Program-made: the position numbers and the translations under genes | The notes under the pieces: generated by a model | What the model was told of the DNA's origin: nothing | The model's input: the letters and a program-made list of their open reading frames with translations, nothing else | The model's database searches: none | Shown: piece by piece, positions 8,791 to 13,318 of the stretch | Numbering within the stretch: position 1 is the stretch's first letter | Layout: each line of letters starts with the position of its first letter | NCBI GenBank assembly: GCA_002842255.1 | Contig: PHCM01000017.1 | Location: 1-13,318 of the forward strand | Origin: Betaproteobacteria bacterium HGW-Betaproteobacteria-2 | GTDB lineage: Bacteria; Pseudomonadota; Gammaproteobacteria; Burkholderiales; Methylophilaceae | Direction: 5' to 3' | Length of the DNA: 13,318 nucleotides

Positions 8791-9399
8791 CTACTTCATG
8801 CTGTTGAGCAACCCCTGATGTTTCAGAAGCTGTTGATCGCGCTTGAGATGTTGCGAGCGAATGACCGCACGCAAATCCTCCAGCGCAGTCTGGAAATTGT
8901 CATTGATTATAACATAGTCGAACTCCGCCACATGACTGATCTCCTCACGGGCTGCGGCCAGACGGCGGGTAATCACCTCCATGCTATCCTGTCCGCGATA
9001 GGCCAAGCGGTGCGCCAGCGTATCGATGGATGGCGGCAGAATAAAAATGCCGACCGCATCGGGCAATTGCTTTCTGACCTGTTGCGCACCCTGCCAGTCG
9101 ATCTCCAGAATCAGATCGTCGCCGGCCTTCAGCGCCTCCTCTACACGGCTCTGCGAAGTGCCGTAGCGCGCACCGTGCACTTCCGCCGATTCCAGGAAAT
9201 CGCCTTCACCCAGCATGCGCAGAAATTCCGCTTCATCGACAAAATGGTAATGCACGCCATCCACCTCGCCCGGACGTGGCTTGCGCGTCGTGTAGGAAAT
9301 CGAGAGGCGGATATGGTTGTCGTTCTGCAACAGGGCGCTGAGCAGACTGGTTTTGCCGGTGCCGGAGGCAGCAGCCACGATAAAGAGATTGCCTGTCAT
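8791..9399 (-). CDS. gmk: Guanylate kinase
   Basis: 202 residues, the usual size (207 in E. coli). It phosphorylates GMP to GDP with ATP in the cytosol and feeds GTP, dGTP and (p)ppGpp synthesis. It starts [20 protein letters not shown], with the P-loop at about 10-17 ending in Gly15-Lys16-Thr17. The GMP-binding part follows ([22 protein letters not shown], from 33, split here by family blocks TTRKPRPGE and YHF), then [20 protein letters not shown] and the lid region with RRLAAAREE. The P-loop lacks the usual Pro (AASG where most have APSG). The ATG overlaps the stop of the TerC-family gene in ATGA, so translation is probably coupled. Confidence 0.97.
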   Translation of the reverse strand: MTGNLFIVAAASGTGKTSLLSALLQNDNHIRLSISYTTRKPRPGEVDGVHYHFVDEAEFLRMLGEGDFLESAEVHGARYGTSQSRVEEALKAGDDLILEIDWQGAQQVRKQLPDAVGIFILPPSIDTLAHRLAYRGQDSMEVITRRLAAAREEISHVAEFDYVIINDNFQTALEDLRAVIRSQHLKRDQQLLKHQGLLNSMK

Positions 9400-10469
9400 A
9401 TGGATTCACCCAGCTTGTCGGAAATACCCTGCGCTTCGACCTTGCGCTTGTAGGCAATGGAAGAGATCAGCGAGGCCACGATAAAGACGACGCCGATGAG
9501 GCCGGTAATCACTTCCGGCACATGTTCATAGATCGAATAGAACATGATCAAGCCCAGAATGCCAATGGCGTAATGGGCGCCGTGTTCAAGATAGACATAT
9601 TTCTGCAGGGTACCACGATAGACGAAATGTACCGTCAGCGAGCGCACGAACATGGCGCCTATGGTCAGCCCCAGCATGATAATGACCACGTCACGTGTGA
9701 TGGCGAAAGCGCCGATGACACCGTCGAACGAGAACGAGGCATCGAGGATTTCCAGATAAAGGAAACCCATGACGCCGTTGCGCTTGGCAGCACCGGTGAC
9801 GGCTGCCGCGTCAGCCTTCGAGCTGAAGAAACTACCCAAACTGTCGACCGCAATATAAAGAACAACGCCGGCGACACCCGCCAGCAATATGGTCATTTTC
9901 TTTTCCGGTGTAACCGGCAGAAACTGATGCAGCACCAGCAGAACCGCCAGCGTAATGAAAATCCCCATGGAATCAAGCTTGCCCAGCTTGGCCATCTGCT
10001 CCTCGAACTTGCCGAGCCAGTGCAGTTCCTTGGCGTCGTTGAGGATAAAACTGAGGAACACCAGAAACAGGAATGTGCCGCCGAACGAGGCGATGGCCGT
10101 ATGCGCTTCCATCAGATGCTCGGAGTACTCGGCAGGACGCGTCAACGCCATGTTGGCGACCTCGATGAAGCCCTGGCTGGTCGCCACCGCCACCAGCAGC
10201 AGGGGGAAGATCAGACGCACGCCGAACACCGCGATCAAAATACCGACGGTGAGGAAAAGCTGCCGCCACTTCTCATCCATGTCTTTCAGGATGGAAGCAT
10301 TGACCACGGCGTTATCAAACGACAGGCTGATCTCCATGATGCTCAGGATCAGCGCCAGCACCAGCGCCGCCCAGACCCCGGCCATGGTGCCGGTAGTGTG
10401 ATGGCCCCACCAGCCGGCCAGAAACAGACCGACGATGGTGACCAGAATGGAATACCTGAAATCGCGCAT
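9396..10469 (-). CDS. TerC-superfamily (DUF475) integral membrane protein
   Basis: 357 residues with about nine hydrophobic helices. Two similar motifs mark an internal duplication typical of the TerC superfamily: Glu46 with [11 protein letters not shown] (48-58), and Glu240 with [14 protein letters not shown] (243-256). In both, Ser-Phe-Asp lies in a membrane segment. [18 protein letters not shown] (141-158) is a further DUF475-like block. TerC/Alx relatives are linked to Mn export and to loading of secreted metalloenzymes, so metal transport is a family-based inference and not shown here. The ATG at 10469 is 41 bp after yicC, with only a weak AGAAAG upstream. The stop overlaps the gmk start by 4 bp. 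No yybP-ykoY-like riboswitch could fit in the 41-bp gap. The gene separates yicC from gmk, which are often neighbours. Confidence 0.85.
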   Translation of the reverse strand: MRDFRYSILVTIVGLFLAGWWGHHTTGTMAGVWAALVLALILSIMEISLSFDNAVVNASILKDMDEKWRQLFLTVGILIAVFGVRLIFPLLLVAVATSQGFIEVANMALTRPAEYSEHLMEAHTAIASFGGTFLFLVFLSFILNDAKELHWLGKFEEQMAKLGKLDSMGIFITLAVLLVLHQFLPVTPEKKMTILLAGVAGVVLYIAVDSLGSFFSSKADAAAVTGAAKRNGVMGFLYLEILDASFSFDGVIGAFAITRDVVIIMLGLTIGAMFVRSLTVHFVYRGTLQKYVYLEHGAHYAIGILGLIMFYSIYEHVPEVITGLIGVVFIVASLISSIAYKRKVEAQGISDKLGESI

Positions 10470-10510
10470 ATGGGCTTTCTAGAATGTTGTCTCGGCCATG
10501 TCCGGCCGGA

Positions 10511-11365
10511 TTATTCGATATTCTGAATCTGCTCGCGCATTTGTTCAATCAGCACTTTCAGCGCCATGGCCACCTGCGAGATCTCGGTCGAGAAGGATTT
10601 GGAACCCAGGGTGTTCGCCTCCCGATTCAGTTCCTGCATGAGGAAATCCAATCGCTTGCCGGCCGCGCCGCCTGCCTTCAATATGCGGCGCACTTCCGAA
10701 ACATGGGCCGTCAGGCGCTCCAGCTCCTCATCGACATCGATGCGCTGGGCAAACAGGGTCACTTCCTGACGCAAACGCTCCTCATCGTGCGACTGCATGG
10801 CTTCCTGCAACTTGGCAGTCAGCTTGTCCTGATAGGCCTTGACCTGCGCCGGCAGCAAAGGCCGGACTTCGGCCACGCGCTGTTCAATCTCACGCAAACG
10901 CTCCTCGATGATCGCCTTCAGCTTTTCGCCCTCACGCGCTCTGGAAGCCAGCATCTGCTCCAGCGCCTGCGCGAGAATTGCCTGAATTTCATTCGTCAGT
11001 GCCGCCTGATCCAGGCGCTCGCCCACCATGACATTTGGCCAGCGCAGGATGTCCGCCACCGTCAGCGGCTGGCTTTGCGGAAAATGCGTCCGCACGACGG
11101 CGCTCATCTGCGCCAGCTCCTGCAGAACCCCCGTATCCAGCCGGGCCTCTGCACTCTGCGTCGAACGCTGCATCAAACTCAGGCGGCACTCCACCTTGCC
11201 GCGCCCTAGCTTGCTCGCGATCATCTCGCGCAATGCCGGTTCAAAACTACGCAAACTCTCATCCAGTTTGAGCTGCAACTCCAGATAACGGTGATTCACT
11301 GCCCGCAATTCGAGCACCAGAACTCCATAAGCCGTCTCTCTTTCCAGGGCGGCAAAACCTGTCAT
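10511..11365 (-). CDS. yicC: YicC/YloC family endoribonuclease
   Basis: 284 residues from the chosen ATG at 11365, matching the 287 of E. coli YicC. The N-terminus MTGFAALE aligns with the family start (MTAYA/MTGFG), then LRAVNHRYLEL, RGKVECRLSL, a long helical middle, and the conserved end EELERLTAHVSEVRRIL, GKRLDFLMQELNREANTLGSK. YicC proteins have been characterised as endoribonucleases that act on small RNAs in E. coli. A longer open frame to 11440 (309 residues) adds 25 residues without family similarity. An intermediate ATG (Met14 of that frame) also exists. The chosen start has GAGA about nine to ten bases upstream, inside a small hairpin (11373-11386). First gene of the minus-strand cluster and divergent from the kinase. 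Confidence 0.92.
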   Translation of the reverse strand: MTGFAALERETAYGVLVLELRAVNHRYLELQLKLDESLRSFEPALREMIASKLGRGKVECRLSLMQRSTQSAEARLDTGVLQELAQMSAVVRTHFPQSQPLTVADILRWPNVMVGERLDQAALTNEIQAILAQALEQMLASRAREGEKLKAIIEERLREIEQRVAEVRPLLPAQVKAYQDKLTAKLQEAMQSHDEERLRQEVTLFAQRIDVDEELERLTAHVSEVRRILKAGGAAGKRLDFLMQELNREANTLGSKSFSTEISQVAMALKVLIEQMREQIQNIE

Positions 11366-11372
11366 GCTATAA

Positions 11373-11386
11373 ATCTCTTTTGAGAT
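11373..11386 (-). promoter_or_regulatory. Hairpin covering the yicC ribosome binding site
   Basis: A perfect inverted repeat, ATCTC and GAGAT with a four-base AAAA loop in the yicC direction, ends seven bases before the chosen yicC ATG. Its 3' arm contains the only Shine-Dalgarno-like GAGA of that start. In RNA it could partly hide the ribosome binding site. The stem is only five pairs, so the effect may be small. Confidence 0.35.
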
Positions 11387-11432
11387 CGTTTTTGTGATCA
11401 TCCTTGTGACATCCTGACTTAATTTAGGGCAT

Positions 11433-11461
11433 GGTATCAAATGCGTGCTGTTTCATGCCAA
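11433..11461 (-). promoter_or_regulatory. Possible promoter of the yicC-led cluster
   Basis: On the minus strand, TTGGCA (11461-11456, five of six to the -35 consensus) and GATACC (11438-11433, a poor -10) are spaced by 17 bp. It lies in the divergent yicC-kinase region at a sensible distance from the yicC start at 11365. The -10 match is weak, so this is only a candidate. Confidence 0.25.
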
Positions 11462-11495
11462 AATAGCTCGCAACTTCTACAGCAAAAGACGGGTT

Positions 11496-11507
11496 GCTAC
11501 AAGTAGC
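11496..11507 (+). repeat. Inverted repeat before the kinase start
   Basis: GCTAC and GTAGC are separated by AA and end eight bases before the kinase ATG, where a Shine-Dalgarno sequence would normally be. A TTGCT/AGCAA pair overlaps it (11494-11513). It could be an operator or an RNA fold over the start. No clear Shine-Dalgarno sequence is visible for this gene. Confidence 0.3.
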
Positions 11508-11515
11508 CAGCAATA

Positions 11516-12466
11516 ATGTCCACCCTAAACAACCGCTCTCTGTCCATCGGCTATCAATTGCATCAGTACAAGATCAAAAAGGTCTTGAGTGCTGGTGGTT
11601 TCAGCTATGTCTACCTCGCCAGCGATGAGCACCACAACACGGTCGCCATCAAGGAATTCCTGCCCAGCGCACTCGCGTTGCGTACTGAAGGGGACAAGGT
11701 GGTAGTACCGACGGTTGAGGCTTCCGGCAGCTTTCGCCATGGGCTCAAATGCTTTTTCGAGGAAGGCCGCGCACTGGCCAACATCAATCACAAGAACATC
11801 GTGCGCGTGGTGAATTTCTTCCGTGCCAACGAGACCGTCTACATGGTCATGCAATACGAGCGCGGCAAATCCCTGCAGGAATACATCCTCAGCAACAACG
11901 AACCGGTGTCGGAAAACTTCGTGCGCCGCGTCTTTACCGAGCTACTGAATGGCCTGCGCGAAGTACATACCCAAAAACTGCTGCATCTGGACATCAAGCC
12001 AGCCAATATTTACATCCGGCTGGATGGCTCTCCAGTACTACTGGACTTCGGCTCAGCCAGGCAGACCTTGACCGATGCCATCGCCAAACTGCCACCCAGC
12101 TACACGCCCGGTTTTGCCTCGCCTGAGCAGTATGCCGATCGCAAACTGCTCGGCCCCTGGAGCGATATCTACAGCATAGGCGCCACCATGTACTCATGCC
12201 TGACGCGCGCAACACCCCAGGCTGCCAATGAGCGCACGAAGAACGACACACTGGTACCTGCCGAAAAACTGGGCAAAGCCATCTATTCGGAAAACCTGCT
12301 GAAAATCATCGACAGCTGCCTGATGCTTGACCACCTGAAACGCCCGCAAAGCATCTATGCGCTGCAAAAATCCCTGCAGCATGACCTGCCGCCCTTGCCG
12401 CCAGCGAACGAGAAAAAAAGCGGTATCATGAACAGAATCATCAACATCCTGCAAAAAGAACTATAA
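11516..12466 (+). CDS. Cytosolic Hanks-type Ser/Thr protein kinase
   Basis: 316 residues, almost entirely kinase domain, with no signal peptide or membrane helix. Subdomains in order: glycine loop LSAGGFSYVY (24-33), Lys46 in VAIKEF, the alphaC region with FFEEGRAL (80-87), hinge MQYERGKSL (112-120), catalytic loop HLDIKPAN (157-164: Asp159, Lys161, Asn164), DFG at 177-179, activation segment with TPGFASPEQ (197-205), and WSDIYSIGATMY. All residues needed for catalysis are present. The catalytic loop has HLD rather than HRD, a non-RD kinase, and the first Gly of the GxGxxG loop is Ser25. It transfers phosphate from ATP to Ser/Thr of unknown partners. The PP2C gene 21 bp downstream is the likely counter-enzyme. 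The ATG at 11516 lacks a clear Shine-Dalgarno sequence. Confidence 0.95.
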   Translation: MSTLNNRSLSIGYQLHQYKIKKVLSAGGFSYVYLASDEHHNTVAIKEFLPSALALRTEGDKVVVPTVEASGSFRHGLKCFFEEGRALANINHKNIVRVVNFFRANETVYMVMQYERGKSLQEYILSNNEPVSENFVRRVFTELLNGLREVHTQKLLHLDIKPANIYIRLDGSPVLLDFGSARQTLTDAIAKLPPSYTPGFASPEQYADRKLLGPWSDIYSIGATMYSCLTRATPQAANERTKNDTLVPAEKLGKAIYSENLLKIIDSCLMLDHLKRPQSIYALQKSLQHDLPPLPPANEKKSGIMNRIINILQKEL

Positions 12467-12487
12467 AAATCCGGACGACATGACATC

Positions 12488-13318
12488 ATGAAATTCACTA
12501 TCTATCAGAACAGCCGCCAGGGACCGCGACCCTATAACGAAGACCGGCTGGCCTATTCCTACAGCAAGGATGCCCTGCTCATGGTGGTGGCCGACGGCAT
12601 GGGCGGTCACCGCCACGGGGAAGTCGCAGCACAGCTGGCAGTCAAATCACTGACCGACGGTTTCCAGAATCTGGCCATTCCCACGCTGCTCAATCCTGCC
12701 AAGTTTCTGGAAGAACATATCCTGCAGGTACATGATGCCATCGACAGCCTGACGCTGGGCAACGATCTTAGTGATTCACCGCGCACGACCATTGTGGCCG
12801 CTGTTGTACAGGACAACCAGCTCTATGCAGCACACGTCGGGGATTCGCGTCTTTATCATTTCAGAAACGGCCAGCTGATTTTCCGCACCGAAGATCACTC
12901 CATCGTGCAAATGCTCTACCGCAAAGGCCAGCTCCGGTTCGAAGACATGGCCAACCATCCCGACCTGCACAAGATCTACAACTGCCTGGGCGGCGACAAA
13001 ATGCCGGATATCACGCTGTCTGGCCCGCGCGCACTGGTCGATGGCGATGTCATCTTTCTCTGCACCGATGGTGTCTGGTCCGCCGTCAACGACCACGATA
13101 TCGGCAAACTGCTACACGCCGGCGGCATCCTGGACAGCGTCCCAAAACTGCTTAATATCGCGGAAACCGTCAGCGAGGATCATGGTGACAACATGAGCGC
13201 TATCGGCCTGCAGTGGGGCAACCGCCAGAACAGCCAGGTAGTTGTCTCCACCGCCACCATGCCGCTCGGCACGACAACCACCATCATCAACCCGGTTACC
13301 CAGCAACCCAATATGCTG
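12488..13318 (+). CDS. PP2C-family Ser/Thr phosphatase (3' end outside window)
   Basis: The frame is open from the ATG at 12488 to the last base, 277 codons with no stop, so the gene is truncated by the window. It encodes a PPM/PP2C metal-dependent phosphatase that would reverse the phosphorylation made by the upstream kinase. Metal-binding and core motifs: NED at 17-19, ADGMGGH at 35-41, HVGDSRLY at 116-123, LCTDGVW at 191-197 and GDN at 233-235, which together give all the expected Asp residues. RTTIV at 99-103 replaces the more usual GTT. The catalytic domain ends near residue 240. A tail rich in Thr and Ser follows (for example STATMPLGTTTTI) and runs off the window. No membrane segment is seen. 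It lies 21 bp after the kinase, with a weak GGA twelve bases before the start, so the two are probably one transcript. Confidence 0.93.
   Translation, partial: MKFTIYQNSRQGPRPYNEDRLAYSYSKDALLMVVADGMGGHRHGEVAAQLAVKSLTDGFQNLAIPTLLNPAKFLEEHILQVHDAIDSLTLGNDLSDSPRTTIVAAVVQDNQLYAAHVGDSRLYHFRNGQLIFRTEDHSIVQMLYRKGQLRFEDMANHPDLHKIYNCLGGDKMPDITLSGPRALVDGDVIFLCTDGVWSAVNDHDIGKLLHAGGILDSVPKLLNIAETVSEDHGDNMSAIGLQWGNRQNSQVVVSTATMPLGTTTTIINPVTQQPNML

Noticed and set aside
8722..9453. 243-codon open frame antisense to gmk and the start of rpoZ
   Set aside because: It covers two well-identified genes on the other strand and shows no domain.
9522..10526. 334-codon open frame antisense to the TerC-family gene
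   Set aside because: The translation is rich in His, Gln, Asp and Arg, typical of a shadow of a membrane protein gene. The opposite strand explains the sequence.
11366..11440. Longer N-terminus for yicC (start at 11440)
   Set aside because: The extra 25 residues have no similarity to the YicC family start, and the family consistently begins at the MTGFA-like motif.

Overview
This window reads as a stretch of a betaproteobacterial chromosome, most likely Burkholderiales and possibly an Oxalobacteraceae-like lineage. The order assignment is an inference. It rests on the gene set (yicC, gmk, rpoZ, spoT, ridA, recG, ubiC, ubiA on one strand, with a protein kinase and PP2C phosphatase diverging from yicC), on a short omega subunit of 70 residues, on a FimV-like protein, and on moderate GC content. 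There are no RNA genes, insertion sequences, CRISPR arrays or phage genes. The content is core chromosome.

Layout. Bases 1-449 hold no gene I can support and probably contain the promoter region of the next gene. A FimV-like inner-membrane protein (450-2336, +) follows and converges on the end of a long minus-strand cluster. Read in its own direction, that cluster runs yicC, a TerC/DUF475 membrane protein, gmk, rpoZ, spoT, ridA, recG, ubiC, ubiA (from about 11365 down to 2354). Gaps are small: two ATGA overlaps, 6, 25, 29, 41 and 67 bp, and a possible short overlap of recG with ridA. It therefore looks like one operon or a few nested transcription units. A short divergent region (11366-11515) separates it from a plus-strand pair, a cytosolic Hanks-type Ser/Thr kinase (11516-12466) and a PP2C-type phosphatase (12488 to the window end, incomplete).

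How the genes fit together. gmk makes GDP, a (p)ppGpp precursor. spoT makes and degrades (p)ppGpp. rpoZ encodes the RNA polymerase subunit that, in E. coli, contributes to a ppGpp site. These three are adjacent. yicC (endoribonuclease family), recG (fork remodelling helicase) and ridA (enamine/imine deaminase) are housekeeping functions. ubiC and ubiA are the first two committed steps of ubiquinone synthesis and overlap by four bases. The kinase and phosphatase form an obvious writer/eraser pair.

I see no new defence or mobile system. The points most worth a second look are: recG has no ATG, GTG or TTG upstream of a GTG that lies inside the conserved N-terminal domain, while an ATT codon with a well-placed Shine-Dalgarno sequence is present; a TerC-family gene sits between yicC and gmk; the kinase is of the non-RD type with a degenerate glycine loop; and the FimV-like protein lacks a visible LysM domain and sits beside ubiA.
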